A stretch of DNA of 64,000 nucleotides. Source: Mycoemilia scoparia (lineage: Eukaryota > Kickxellomycota > Kickxellomycetes > Kickxellales > Kickxellaceae). Below the pieces are notes generated by a model. That model was not told the origin of the DNA and searched no databases. It worked only from the letters and a program-made list of their open reading frames with translations. This document shows, piece after piece, positions 31,391-43,987 of the stretch (the first letter of the stretch is position 1; each line of letters begins with the position of its first letter). Location: positions 1 through 64,000 of the forward strand of contig JANBPU010000003.1 of assembly GCA_027575805.1 (NCBI GenBank), given 5' to 3'. The position numbers and the translations under genes were made by a program.

Positions 31391-33913
31391 ATGTCAGCAA
31401 AAAAGAAACAGTCATTGGAGAAAAGAGCAAATGCTCGTTCACAGGACCTGAAGTCTAATAAGGAGCCTGCAAATGATACATCTTTATTTGCATTTAAGCA
31501 TGCTAGGCCTAGCAAACCTCCCTTTTCAAATCCGGGCAAGGTCAGGAGCAGAGCCAGTTTAAGCGGACCTATCTCTCGCCCAATAGAGACCAATCAAGGT
31601 AGGGAACAACACTGAAGTATACAATCGAAAATGCCTTAAATGTGTTTCTAATTGTATGAATTCTTTTCACTCAATTCAGGCACCGTAAAAGCACCGAATT
31701 CAGTTTCTAAAATAGATAAAGTCATCCAGTCCCACCAGGTATCACAGGTAGCCATACTTAGACATATATGCAGCCCTTATCTTTACCTGTCAAATAGCAT
31801 GTGGTATATCCTAATAGCGTTGTATACTTTATACATAATCATTAGGCAATACCCAGCCTTTTGTTGTCCCAAATTCCAGTAACCCCTAAAGCAGCACCGC
31901 TATCTGTAACCCCGGGACCAAAGTAAGTTTTGTGCCAATGTTAAATATATTGTCTTCTTGTGACAGCAGCCAATTTTTCCCATGGTTTATACAGAATTAA
32001 ATATCTATGTATAGCGATTTGCTATCTACATTTCGAGGGAAAAGCCTTTCTTTCCGCAGTAAAAGTGCACTTTCCAATAAGCCCCCCGCAAACGCAAGTC
32101 AGCTAGGTAAGTATAATTTATGACTTCAACGTTCTTATAGTAAACACATACTTACTAATCTCTGTTTAAATAGCAAACTCTGAGGACCGAATAATTCTAG
32201 AGCAATGGGTTATCAAAGCCGTTTTTAACAATGGAAAGGTATGGTAGACAAACCAATTATATCTTTCGTGATCAACTCCGAGAATCTTGGCTTATTTTTG
32301 GTATCCGTTTTAGATAAGCTTGGCAACGACCTCAAATTGGATAATTGTCGAAGGCAATACACATACAAGCGACGGCAGATATGTCGTATGTCACAGCTCT
32401 TTAATATCAGAGCGGGTGAACAGGACTACATTGAGATCAAAAAGTGGACGAACGTACATACTTAATGGCGAAATCAATGTAAACGCAATGCTGGCTTTGG
32501 GTATGTTGCGTAGAATAGTTTTACTGTGTATATTTTTGGCCTTGGGTAATCAATCGCTCATTCAATGCTGTATCTGTTGCTTTATACATAGGCTATCCCC
32601 AAGATTTCATTGACACATTTAGAGACGGATTTCCTCCAAACTGGTACCACCATCTAAACACCATACTCAAAAGTTTTGTGGTGATGAGCAGAGAGGAAAA
32701 GAAACGTTACAAGAAACAATATGAAGAAAGTCTAAAGCGGTTAAATGGCACGCATGATCCTACACCCCCTCCGGCTACACCGACAGCAAAGTCCAAGACA
32801 CCAGCGCAGGATCAGCGGCCAGAAAAGCCACCGGAGCAGCATGGTGATTCTGAGGGTGGTGAAATAGAGGCTGACGATTTGGCGGATAAAAAGCTGGCCG
32901 AAGGTAGTCGAGGGCGGGACCCTTCAAGGACACCAGACACCGAATCGACTAATGACACGCATGAAACTGCTATAGCTTCTTCAAGCAATAATTCTAAAAA
33001 CAAAGATATTGTAATACAATTGGCACAAAAGGACAAAGAAGACCTGAAGCCGTTATTTCCTAGCACGTCTACATCATTGCTCAGGCTACGGCGGGATCCT
33101 GTTTCTATGAACACAAGGCGTTCAAAAGCACGAGGCAAAGAAAAGGAGGCAATAAAAACGCCAGAACCTTTCAACTCAAATTCATTGATTGAAGGAACCT
33201 TTGGTACAAGATTTTCTTTGAATGAGCTTAATGAAGCCCTTGACTCTTCAGCAGTTGATAATATACTCGGATCAACGACATCAACAAACTCAGAGCCACC
33301 TTCACCGATATATTTGAGCACCGGTTACGATGAGGACAAAATGGATGAATCAGAAAATGAAAGTGAGAAGCTACCAAGCGGAGAAACAGAAGACACCAAA
33401 AGCAAGGTATCAGTTCAAGATAGTTCAGAATCTCCCCTGAAAACTAAACCCCGATCCAAGAGGAAGAGTAGAACACCCAAAAGCTTGCCAAGAAGTCGAA
33501 AACGGAAGCTTGTTATAGGAGATAGCTCAGAATCGCCATCAACGCCAACTCCCCGATCACCATCTCAGAAAAGACGATCCTCCACACCCAAATCAACACC
33601 CAAGTCCGACTCTAAAGGGAAAGAAAATGGATCCACAGGGACACCGAAAGCACCAACGATAGGCTTCAGTTCAGAGACCCAGGAATCTACAGAAGCCTTA
33701 CCCTCTACGCCAGTAAGGAATGGTGATGATGGCGATGATTCGCGTATATCAGAACCAGATTCATTATCTCATTCAAGACGCAAGAGACCACTACTTAGTC
33801 CACACAATAAAGATTTAACAAGGACTCTTTTGAAGAAAGAAAAGTTTGACATTCCAAGCCACACTACATCTGGAAGAAGGGTATCTAAACCACGGGAATG
33901 GTGGAAAGTATGA
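31391..33913 (+). CDS. SANTA-domain protein with C-terminal CENP-C-like motif (KNL2/M18BP1-like), 7 exons
   Basis: Spliced model, 669 aa: exons 31391-31598, 31680-31738, 31846-31922, 32015-32106, 32174-32238, 32314-32500, 32592-33913, with all phases closing. Residues about 150-255 match the SANTA domain: ILEQWVIKAVFNNGK, TSNWIIVEGN, HSSLISERV, SGRTYILNGEI, GYPQDF, FRDGFPPNWYHH. The rest is disordered, Ser/Pro/Lys-rich and basic (about 520-580). The last residues, TSGRRVSKPREWWKV, fit the CENP-C motif core S-x-R-x4-P-x2-W-W. In plants and many animals, SANTA plus a CENP-C-like motif defines KNL2/M18BP1, which guides CENP-A deposition at centromeres. I see no SANT/Myb domain. Centromere function is inferred from this architecture. 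The SANTA call is strong; the motif call is moderate. Confidence 0.83.
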
Positions 33914-36055
33914 ACGAAAGTATTCAGCTAAACAGTCAATAAACATTGTGCTATATAACAAACCTTCATTCTACATTTATTTTTTCCATAGTCATATATA
34001 TATATATATATTATATGCTATGTCGCAATTGTTAGCTTATAATGTCTTTAAAGTGTAAATAAATAATGTACTGCTTTAATAATTTTCTCTGACGCTATTT
34101 ATTTCTACCTACCTGATCGTTATGATAAATTAATGCTTTGGTTTTGGTGCTGTGCAAATCTGCTTTGAGTATGATCTAGCCAAACCACAAGTTTACTTTG
34201 TCATGGTGGGGCAGGCAATTTTGATTATAATCGCTAATTTATTATTAGGGTGATTTTGCAGCATTGAAAATGAAATTCTCTGTTACATAAATAGGAAAAA
34301 GTTTTCAACCATTCCAACAAACCCAGGTTTCCTTATTTCTATATTTTTTTATCTACTCGTTTTAGCATTCGTTTTGCAACTCTGTGTGTATGCGTAAGTA
34401 GTAACCTATTGTATGACTTAGCACCTCCCCTAACATAGTTTACCTTGCTCAATGATGATCAAATATTTTTTAAACCCAGCTCTTCGAAGAAACAAACTAG
34501 TTAATCAATTAACGCTCACAAAAGTTTCTTATGAGACTACATTTTGACTGATTTTTGACATATTTTCCTTTATATGTTCTCTCTCACATATTTCTTTAAG
34601 GCTATCTATTAACTATAAAGACTTTAGTTACTAATCTGTAAATTTATTATGTTTAGATCTTGAGTTCACTCTTATACTCGATTCATACAAACCAACTTTG
34701 TTGCCAATTTACAGCTGTATATTAATAAAATTTTTGCAAATATAAAAACTTCTGAATGCATACATACGGTGGTCAAATTTCCCAAATGTTATGATTTATA
34801 CATAATATGAGCTAGTCCAATTTTTGCATGTATTCCAACATTAATATTCGATCAGATTTCAGTTGGAATCAAATGTATTGTGAACAGAACTGGAGTGCTC
34901 ACGTTTGGCCCAATCGCCAGGCATTTCATATGCAATATTTGGAATCCATTTTGGCCAAAGCCTTGTTGTGAACTTTGACCATTTCCTACACTATCATTGA
35001 TCCTGCCAGCATAGTGATAAGCTTGCCATTAATTTTACATTACAGACACTTATTGTTATTAAAACAAAAGTTGGTTGGCAGTACTGTTAAATAAGTAAGC
35101 AAAACAAAGATAGAGACTAAAAGAAAAGAAAACATAGTGGCTTTTTTATAGTTGAGTAAAATAAAAACTAGACAAAATACTTTAACACAGGAATTTATAT
35201 TTATTTTTTGCAACATCCCAAACGTAGCAATTTAATGTAGTGGTACATTTTTGGAGGGGAAACCAAGATGCAAGTGTTTATAAAGCGTGTGGGTGTAAGT
35301 GTGTGTAAATTGCGATGTAGATGATATGAAACCATGGGAGAAGAAAGACAAGGAGGTAAATGTACGAAATAAAGCAATAGCAAAGAATATTTGGCTAAGT
35401 TGTATAGAGAATAAAGGATATAGAAAATTAACTTGATTTATGACTATCACCAAATATTGATAGGTATAATAAAACGCGGCAAGATGAATATACTCACGAT
35501 TCTGCGGTATATTGCAACATTGAAAAGGCTCTTGGGAAAAAGAGAAATATGTAGGCTAAGGGGAATAATGGTCAGCCAATAGAGAAATAAAGGCCATCAC
35601 TGATGTTATTCTTTTTTTGTAGATATGTGTGTATGTAATACGGTAGAAGGTATATCTAACCATGTGTTAGAAAGAACAAAACAAGCCTGGAAAATCAAAT
35701 AAAGCCCCGGATATATAAAGATGTTGTCGGGAAAATCACACAGCACGAATTGGATATTGTATAGAATATGTGGCTCATACAAGAGCGAGGAGGGAAAAGC
35801 CACTCATTGAATTATAAATGCAAATAAGAGAACAGTAAGACTATATGGCTTGACTTTTTCTCTTTTCGCATCAGAGGTGGTTAAAACCTTGAGATAATAA
35901 TAATAATAATAATAGAGATGATGCTTGAAAAATGAAGTTGATGGTGGTGATGTGGTGCGAGTTTGCTTGTATCTGCGTGAGTGTGTACGTATATGTGTAT
36001 GGAATTACCGGAATTAGTGCAAATAATTCTAACTTGTAGCAATATGTATGTATCG
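33914..36055. other. 2.1-kb convergent intergenic region
   Basis: AT-rich, between the 3' ends of the SANTA and WHI2-like genes. It contains an (AT)n tract (33993-34010) and one copy of repeat family 2 (34888-34985). No gene supported. Confidence 0.55.
34888..34985 (+). repeat. Dispersed repeat family 2, copy 1
   Basis: About 98 bp sharing ordered blocks with 39138-39248 and 53364-53472: TTTGGCCCA, CATATGCAA, CCATTTTGGCCAAAGCCTTG and AACTTTGACCAT. Copies are diverged (about two thirds identical by eye). No coding potential. Confidence 0.5.
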
Positions 36056-37495
36056 TTATATCATTATCAGCTCAAGCGTCCAGATACGACGGCACCAAAT
36101 CTTTGTCATTATCGGTTTGGATTCGGTCCCCAAATTGACATCGTTGCCATCCCACCAACACTTTCTTGCCGGCTTCTTATAGAATAGCAATAGCTTCTGG
36201 TTGGCGACGCTTTGGACCTGTGTTTCAGGCTCACGAAGCCGGACCATTGAAAGACTGGTAAGCGAGTTTCTGTTTGGTTCAACAATTCGACAACCCCATT
36301 GTGCATCGCGAGTAAATCCACTGACACAAAGCATCTCGATAAGCTGTTGCTCTACAGCACCTGCATTTTGTTGAAGCCACTGAACGTTAGATTCCATGCT
36401 GCTATTCATGCTGCTATTGGCAGCTGCCTCAGCAGCAGCTTTCTCGGCCTTTGCGATGTTTTTATACATGGAGCTTTCTAGGGGTTCAAAGATTTTACGC
36501 TGGTGGACCAGGTACTTGCCACTGCGTGACTTGGCCTTATCCATATTAAATCCGGGGTAATCGGGGCTCAGGTCTCCAGAGCACTTTCCGCTTGCCGGCA
36601 TTACAAAGTAATCGAGTTCTTCGCGCAATACAATTATAGACTGTCTTTCCTGATAATATGCCTGCTGGCCAGCATTTGCGGCAAAGAGGGCATAGTTTAC
36701 TGCGGCAGAAGAACTTGTGCTTGATGTTATATTACTACCATTGACACCAGAGCTGCTTACTTCGGACATCTCTTGGTTGGAAGAGATTGATGATGAGGAT
36801 GTGGCGGATGCAAATGCGCTGTGATCGTTGGTAGACTCGGAGGCATGAGAAAAGTTGCCCTCACTTTGAGCTGCATTGATATCACTATCCTCTTCGTATG
36901 TAGCGGCAGGGTCACGTAGCCATGAGGGCATGGTGCTTGGATGAGTTGCGCCGGAGACCTCGCTATTCTCATCTTCGCCATTACCATTACTGTGGTTATT
37001 CAGTCCAGAGCCATCCCGACCTCCCGTGTTATTACCATTGCCATTATTGTTGTTGTTGATATTGTTATTCCTTGAATCCCCGCTGCTACGTCCTCTTGGG
37101 AAAATATTGGGGTTGATGCTTTGGTATATATCCAAGATATAGTGCAGAGTATCATAATCAAAATCGACCCAAATATAGTCAATAGAGGGGTCATAGCTGT
37201 CATCATGGCCATCGTTATCACTATCATCGTCAAGACCTATCTGGTGGCCACCGTTATTATATCCCCGCCCACCATCGTATCCGCCGTGCAGGTTCATATA
37301 GAATCCTTGAGGGAACATGACGCTCAGAATCGATTCGGGGAGATTGTTGAGTATCTCTCTGTCCATTAGGATACGCTTTCCACGAAGATTAAGCCCTATG
37401 CGCGTGGGGTAACTGTCGCCAACGAGCCCCCCGCCGCCATGACCAAAGCCATACGATGTCTCTGGGTCAACAGAAGTAATTGGTGAATTAGACAT
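36056..37495 (-). CDS. WHI2: Whi2-like BTB/POZ stress and growth regulator
   Basis: Unspliced, 479 aa from the ATG at 37493-37495; the frame is open upstream to 37678 but reads as leader. The BTB fold is split. Residues about 30-65 (GLNLRGKRILMDREIL) and 105-125 (IWVDFDYDTLHYILDIY) are separated by a Gly/Asp/Asn-rich insert. A second long Asn- and Ser-rich insert precedes VLREELDYFVMP near 290. The C-terminus (about 395-479) has the conserved GFTRDAQWGCRIVEPNRNS, KKPARKCWWDG and WCRRIWTLELIMI. In yeast, Whi2 works with Psr phosphatases in the general stress response and in restraining TORC1 under low amino acids. Orthology is supported by the C-terminal block; partners are not visible here. 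Confidence 0.82.
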   Translation of the reverse strand: MSNSPITSVDPETSYGFGHGGGGLVGDSYPTRIGLNLRGKRILMDREILNNLPESILSVMFPQGFYMNLHGGYDGGRGYNNGGHQIGLDDDSDNDGHDDSYDPSIDYIWVDFDYDTLHYILDIYQSINPNIFPRGRSSGDSRNNNINNNNNGNGNNTGGRDGSGLNNHSNGNGEDENSEVSGATHPSTMPSWLRDPAATYEEDSDINAAQSEGNFSHASESTNDHSAFASATSSSSISSNQEMSEVSSSGVNGSNITSSTSSSAAVNYALFAANAGQQAYYQERQSIIVLREELDYFVMPASGKCSGDLSPDYPGFNMDKAKSRSGKYLVHQRKIFEPLESSMYKNIAKAEKAAAEAAANSSMNSSMESNVQWLQQNAGAVEQQLIEMLCVSGFTRDAQWGCRIVEPNRNSLTSLSMVRLREPETQVQSVANQKLLLFYKKPARKCWWDGNDVNLGTESKPIMTKIWCRRIWTLELIMI

Positions 37496-38992
37496 TCCTG
37501 CGCGTCTATTTATATCTATTATATGTATGTGCCTATGGAATGCAAGTGAGTTGTATACTATAGGTTTACAAATTGTGCCAATTATAGCTTTGCAAACGAG
37601 TAACAGAAAAGTCGGTGTAGCTTTGTGTGAAAGCGTGCGTGTTGTGCGCTTGGTGAAAGTCCAGAAAGAAAAAGACAATAAGCTTGTGGGTGAAAAACCA
37701 ATAACGATAAAAGTGCTGTGATAAATAATAAGAGGTCAAATTAACAACAACAGCGTATGAGAGCAAAACTGGTTAAGTAATAAAAAGAACAGGTCTATCT
37801 CAAACGCCAGGAGCAGTTGCAATAAAGCGGCATGAAGAGGTCACAGCAGAAAAAGTAAACTTTAGAAGGAAAAGGCAAAGTATCGGAGTAGGCGTTACGC
37901 CTCCTTGTAAGCCGATGAGTGGGAAAATAGACTGTGCTAGGAAGCGGCCAGTGAGAGAGACCCAGTGAAGATTGTTTGTATTTTACTTTATAGTAAGAGA
38001 AGCAATGTTTTAGCAAGCTTGGTTCTCATACACAACCAGAGAAAAGCATATTTTTTTCGGCTTAACCGGTTTATTATTTTTTCATATGGTTGAAGTGAAT
38101 TGGACATTCTGACTGTACACCAGAAGCACTCAAGGGTTTTCGTTTCATGCTCTCTCTATTTTGCTATACTGGCATGATAAAATCTGTAAAAATAGGGCAG
38201 GCTTTGTTGGAGACTTGGCTCTGCACCTTTAATGACTCTGCATAATATAAATCTCAGACAATGACTGGGCCTGTGATCCTGCAAAGGACACAAGCTGTAT
38301 GGCAGCATATCAATAGCTCTCCTTTAAAAACAATGCTTGATATAAAGTGCTTTCAGGGAATGGCCATTAACGATGCTTGAGTGGAGCAATGAAGAATAAC
38401 TACAGAAATAAAATCGCCTCAGTTATAAAGCTTTTAAAAAGATGATCGAATTCTGGTAAAATACAACTCACTCCATTAAAGAGATGTCATGTTTTATGTA
38501 ATAGCTGTATCCTGTCTAGTTATTAAACTTGGTCCAGCTGTAGTGTCTAAACCCCGCTATCTCTCTCTTCTATTTTTAACAATCTCTGTGTTTTCGTGGC
38601 TTGGTTCTACGCATACTTGTTTGTACTACAGTTTAGTTTACGCATCACTGTTGCTGCCACTACCAATATTCGATTTTCAACTGCCCCTTATGTTAAAGCA
38701 TACCAGCATCCATCAGCTTTAAGTAGGTTTTTTTTAATAGACTGAAAGTTTACAATAGCTGTGATTATTTGAATTATACTCAGTTGTATAGAATGCCAAT
38801 ATAATATCTTGCTGCGTGATTCCTTTGTAATAGGAGTATATGACAAGTTCTCCATCAAAAGGGAACAGACAGACACTCTCACACATTCCCTGCAAATCAA
38901 TACATAACCCATACATTTTAGCTGGAGTCTCAGTGATCATTGGCTAGTATCCAAGGTAATATACTAGTGTCCTTTTAGAGAAGACTACTCTG

Positions 38993-39117
38993 CCATATAT
39001 GTAATAATCTTTGAAGGGCGAAAGTTTACTAGTAAAACTGGACATCCATTTGGCTGTGATTGCCCCTATAATCACTGGTCACCAAAATTTACCCTTCAAA
39101 AATTATGATCCATATGG
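38993..39117 (+). mobile_element. MITE-like element, copy D
   Basis: 125 bp. The left end ATATATGTAATAATCTTTG plus AAGGG pairs with the right end CCCTTCAAAAATTATGATCC plus ATATGG. The interior TTTACTAGTAAAACTGGACAT and TTTGGCTGTGATTGCCCC are shared with copies A and B. Confidence 0.75.
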
Positions 39118-39137
39118 GAAGTTTTCACTAGTAACCG

Positions 39138-39248
39138 AATATATAATAGGCAGAGATGGACCCTCAGATTTTGGCCCAGTAATGAGCCAACCCATATGCA
39201 ACTCCTGGGACCTATTTTGCCTAAAGCCTTATGAGCTTTGACCATATT
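39138..39248 (+). repeat. Dispersed repeat family 2, copy 2
   Basis: Starts about 20 bp after MITE copy D. Blocks GGACCCTCAGATTTTGG, CCATATGCAAC, CCTGGGACC and AAAGCCTTATGAGCTTTGAC match copies 1 and 3 in order. Confidence 0.55.
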
Positions 39249-39788
39249 AACATAGATGCCCTATATTGTCAATTCTAATTCAAAACGCAAGCCTTTTTAT
39301 TATTTATTTAGTAATAGAACCAAATGTCTTCGCTTCTTATCTAACCTGGAGTCTCTAATTCTTTATTGAACTAAAATGTCTAGAGGTCAAGCGTTGACAC
39401 GGTATGATCAACAGATCAGGTTAATCACATCGCGTCCAGCACACCAATTACTTTAGACAAACTAGCCACTATTGGATATTGTTAGAGTTGTGTTTTTTGT
39501 TTCACAGCGCGCACACACATGCGCTCATATAAATCCACAAAATCAAATAGCATTTACTTGGGATGAACGCTAGCAATTCCAACTACAAAAGAATTTTGTT
39601 TATGCGTGCCTGGCCCCCATGACAAAGCGGTTGTAGCTGACCTTCTTCTTTTGGTCTCACTGCACCCTTTCTGTCACAATACCTGGCTCTTCTCTTTTGT
39701 CAACTTTTTGTTTATTTTTACTTTATTTATTTTTATAAAAGCCTGATCTTTCCCAATCTCTCCCTTTTTACTTCCCTCTCCGCAAAAT

Positions 39789-42700
39789 ATGCCGCTTCGC
39801 AATGGTGAGAAGGTAGAATGTGTGCCCTTGCCTTCGCCCGAGTTTATCAAGCAGGACCCCTCGCGCAAGGTCTGGTGCATTAGGTCTACTGGTGAAATAT
39901 TTACTGAATACTCGTAAGCGCCTATCTTGCTCCTTATTGCTTTATCATATTGCTATCTAGCAACAAGCCTGCTTCCTTCTTTTGGCATGCTAAATATTGT
40001 ATCTAATATTTTTTATTGCTCATATGCTAGCCAATATCTGGAACGTCTACAGGTTTATCGTCAGCCTACTTGGGAATGCGAAGTAACAGGAAAGGGCGGT
40101 CTTACTTATGAACAGGCTCTTTATTCGGAACAGACTGCCCGACCAAAGGAGCCAGAAGATCTTGATGGGTTTTCCACGTCGCTCAAAGTTCGCATTCTGG
40201 ATTATGTACACGAGAAGGCTGGTACTATACCCAAGATAGCAAAGGAAGTGATTGAGCACTTTCAACACAACTTTTCTGTTGGTGATCGACTAGAGGTTCG
40301 AAACACTGAATATGGCCCCAAAGATTGTGATGGCTTGGTCCTTGCTATCAAAAATAATGGTGAAAATGCCAGCTCCATAACTGATGGAACTGAGCCTGAA
40401 GTCGTCATTCCTCATACCATCACCACATCTGTTGACAACGGCAATCCCGATTCTTCCTTGTTTATTGTCAGCCCTCTTGATTTAGACGGTCGACCAACAA
40501 CTGGATCTGATATCGAAGTTGAGAGGTGGCAGTTGTCGCATCCAAAAAATCTCTTTACCAGCAAAAAGATATCACAATTCCTAAAAAAGCATGGTATTGT
40601 CTATAGTGTTGACTCTTCCCCATGCTATAGTATACACGAGAAATTCCGAAAAAAGTATGGAATTGGTCAGCCTCATGAGTTGCTCGCATTATCAAGGTCT
40701 AGTTCAGAAAACAAGAGAAAGCGGGGAAATAGTGATTCTCATGAGAAAAATAATGGTGTTTCTGCTTCTAATAAGAAGGCTTCATCAAAGTTGTCATCTC
40801 AGCAGCCACCCAACAAAAAGAGCAAAAATTCTACTAAAGAGACTAATGCTGAGCCTGAGGAGGATGAAGACTCGGACACTCCTGATGATACTAAAGAAAT
40901 TGCTCCCCAAATCATTATTCCCAAACTATATCCTGCTCCATTTGACCCCGAAACAGAGCTCAGGATAGCACCATTCAAGAAATACCCAATAGATGATCTG
41001 GATCTCATTCAGCTTTTGCACATTAAGTATGGTCAGGGAATCGTGAAGGATATCGAGAAGCTCAATAGCAAAAGTGATGGACCCAAGCAGCTTAGTCTTT
41101 CAGATTCGTGGGGGAAAAAACCAGATGACAAGACGGAGGCTGAACCAGAAGCTGAATCAACAACTTATACTATTACGCATTGGCCAAAGCCTGTATCTAC
41201 ATTCCTCACTCCCTATAAATGTATTGGACAGATGATGTCAACATTTATTTACCTTACCTCTTTCTCCAAGCCACTATTTCTATCACCATTTACCTTGGAT
41301 CTCTATGAAACAGCGATTAATTTCCCATACAATGATCCTGCCATAAGCAGCGATATTCCAGCCAGCGAGAGAGTTAAGAACTTGAGCTCAGACGCGCCAT
41401 GTCCGCCTTTGTTGACAGAGCTCCATATTTCTCTCTTGAATATCATAATAGGCAATCGCAAGAAGAATAAAAGTGGGTATTTTTCAACTCGTATTTCAAG
41501 ATTGGCACAGGCTTTGAAGCTTGAAGCGGATGAAGATATGAGGCTGATGATGGAGTCTGGTGTTACAAACGGAGAGAATACAACCGCAAATGGTACTAGT
41601 TTAGAAGAAGCGAATCTTGTTGATGGATCTGGTGTAAACAGTGTATACGAAAATACGAGGGAAGAAGATGATAGGTTTGTGGATGCCAATTCAAAAAGTA
41701 CAAAGCCAAAGCCAGCCAAAAACGCGCGCGCGAAGCAGCTGAAGACAAAGGGTAATGGCCAACATGGACGAGGTTCCAGAGGTGGGTCTGTAGTAGCACC
41801 AAGCTCAGATCTTGATAGCACAGCTATCAGTGATGTGGACTCAGTGACATCGGCTAACACATATACTGGATACAACGACTCTATTGTTTCCGGAGATGAA
41901 GGATCAGCTGCTGGTGGTCGTGGGACAAGGAAGAGCAGCCGTCTTGCTGTTCACAGTAGAACTATCCAAGTAAAAAGGTCTACCAGGGCAACAAGATCTA
42001 CAATTTTGCGCCAAACCTCCAGTCGTGCTAATAGCCGACAGTCAAGCGTGAGCAGAACAAAGGGTCGTACATCTAAAGGTCGACAAGCATCTATTGCTTC
42101 ATCAGAGATCGGAGAGTCTGGTAGTGATGGTGACGACGATGACAATCAGGATGAGGAAAGATGTGCCAATGGGTACGTTAGTAGTGATGTAGAAGGGTCT
42201 GTTGGTACAAGTGCTTCTACAAGGGATCCCAGACTTGATGAGAAGCGTCTGGACAATTCTCCATTTAACGTGCGTAAGTATCTTAGAACTTGGGCAACTG
42301 GGTGGGCCAAGAGCAATATCCGGAGAGGAAATAAATATTGGGAGCACAAGCTCCTTGGGTGGATGGTCGAGGCATCTCACAGCTATCCTGTTCTCCAACC
42401 GTTCATTAAAGTATTTACCGCTTCTGGTATCGACGAAGCATCCTTACGCAAGAGCTTTATAGGGGCCTTCACAGTATCAGAGAGGCTGTCCATCATCGAG
42501 TGTTTAATTGAGGACTCTCTGAACACAAATCCCATCAAACAGTATGTTGATGAATGCTACGAAGCTATCCAAGAAACCAAGCGGGAACGTGTGGAAGTTA
42601 GGCGCGAGCTTAGAAAGATAACAGAATTATTTGCTCAGTTAGATAAGGATGAAAGGGCAGCTAATGCACCTCCTACTACTGAGCAGGCTAATTCAAAGGG

Positions 42701-43811
42701 TGAAGAAAACAAGGAAGCATCTGATTCTGCACCCGGACCAACAGATAATAATAATAGTAACAATAGTAGCACCAGCGAAATTTCGACCATGGCTTCTATG
42801 CGTGAATTGTCAAGAAAAATGAGCAAAGAGGCACATCAAAGGCAGCTTGAAAGACGTCGTCTTGGTGAAGCTGAACATCATTGTTTACGAAGGCTTGAGG
42901 TGCTCGAAAAGGAAGCCATTCGCTATCAGGTTGGAAACATGAAACCCATTGGAACAGATCGGTACATGAACAAATACTATTATATCGATGGTTTGGGTGA
43001 CAGTTTGGCACATTCAACTGGAAGGCTGTTTGTTGTTCCCTGTACATATTCCGAAAGGTACCGCGTTTCTTTGCGGGTTCCACAGTTTGTTATGAAGGGA
43101 TGGGACCTTGAGCTTGGGCCAGAATGGGTTATTCCAAAATCCAGTGGAGATGTATCTGGGGAAAATGAAGATGGCAAGCCGAACATTAATGGTGACATAA
43201 ACGCCATATCCACCCTAGATGAGAATCCATTCCCTGCTTGGGGCTTTTATTCCCACCCAGAAAGCATAGATGCGTTGTTGAAGTGGCTGAACCCCAAGGG
43301 CAAAAGAGAGTTGGCCCTAATTAACCAGATCAAGCTTCTCACCACTTCGATGACCTCAAACATGCGTAAACGTAACCAAGAATTGGCCAAATATGGCATC
43401 CTTGACTGGTTCACTTCCAACAAAACAACGAATGGTAGTGCAGACAAGTCTGACGAAGTGGGGAGCAATGGAAATACCCAAATGGCTGACACAAAAGACA
43501 TGACAACTTCTGGCGTTTATCCACCACCAATTCCATCACATCTGGGACATGCTAATTCCGCATTGGGTGTGACTGCTCAAAGCTCTAATGTCAGCTATGC
43601 TGGTTCTAGTCGTGCTAGCAGTATAGACAAAGATGGGTTAGGCGAGGCAACAAAAACCTCTGGAACATCCAATTCCAAATCTGGACCCGGTAATTCGCGT
43701 TCCACACGTCGGTCTGGCCGCGCAAAGAAGCACAGTAATAATAATGGAAACACTGTTGAATGCACACCAAGTAGATTTTATATGGGGTACTCAAACCACC
43801 TTGCTTGCTGA
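39789..43811 (+). CDS. ITC1: Itc1/ACF1-like regulatory subunit of an ISWI remodeler, 2 exons
   Basis: Spliced model, 1301 aa: exons 39789-39913 and 40031-43811. Residues 1-110 form the WAC domain (PLRNGEKVE, VWCIRSTGEIFTEYSQYLER, WECEVTGKGGLTYEQAL), the Acf1 DNA-binding module. A DDT domain follows near 430-480 (LTPYKCIGQMMSTFIYLTSF). Then come WHIM motifs near 790-910 (WEHKLLGWMVEASHSYP, SERLSIIECLIEDSLN) and near 1005-1050 (IGTDRYMNKYYYID). No PHD finger or bromodomain follows, so it resembles fungal Itc1 more than animal ACF1/BAZ1A. With the Isw2 ATPase it spaces nucleosomes and represses genes. Linkers are highly charged and Ser/Asn-rich. The 117-nt intron interrupts the WAC domain. Confidence 0.9.
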
Positions 43812-43987
43812 GCCACCATTATTGGTATTGCTGCCACCTAACCTCTGTAGAAAATACAAACATATGCCAACACATATATATCCACTTAACCATTCTGTTT
43901 CATTTATACTTTTTCATCATCTATTTTTTTCATATTCGTTGTCTACTTTAAAACGAGGCTGGGCGAATTGCTTCAGAGTTTATGTTT

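Larger units (their letters stand above)
37496..39788. other. 2.3-kb divergent intergenic region WHI2-like/ITC1
   Basis: This must hold both promoters. MITE copy D (38993-39117) and repeat family 2 copy 2 (39138-39248) lie here. No further gene supported. Confidence 0.5.

Noticed and set aside
39927..40030. In-frame start of ITC1 inside the intron
   Set aside because: The frame merely reads through the intron; the real start at 39789 restores the WAC domain.
41303..41875. 190-codon minus-strand frame
   Set aside because: Shadow of ITC1 on the other strand.
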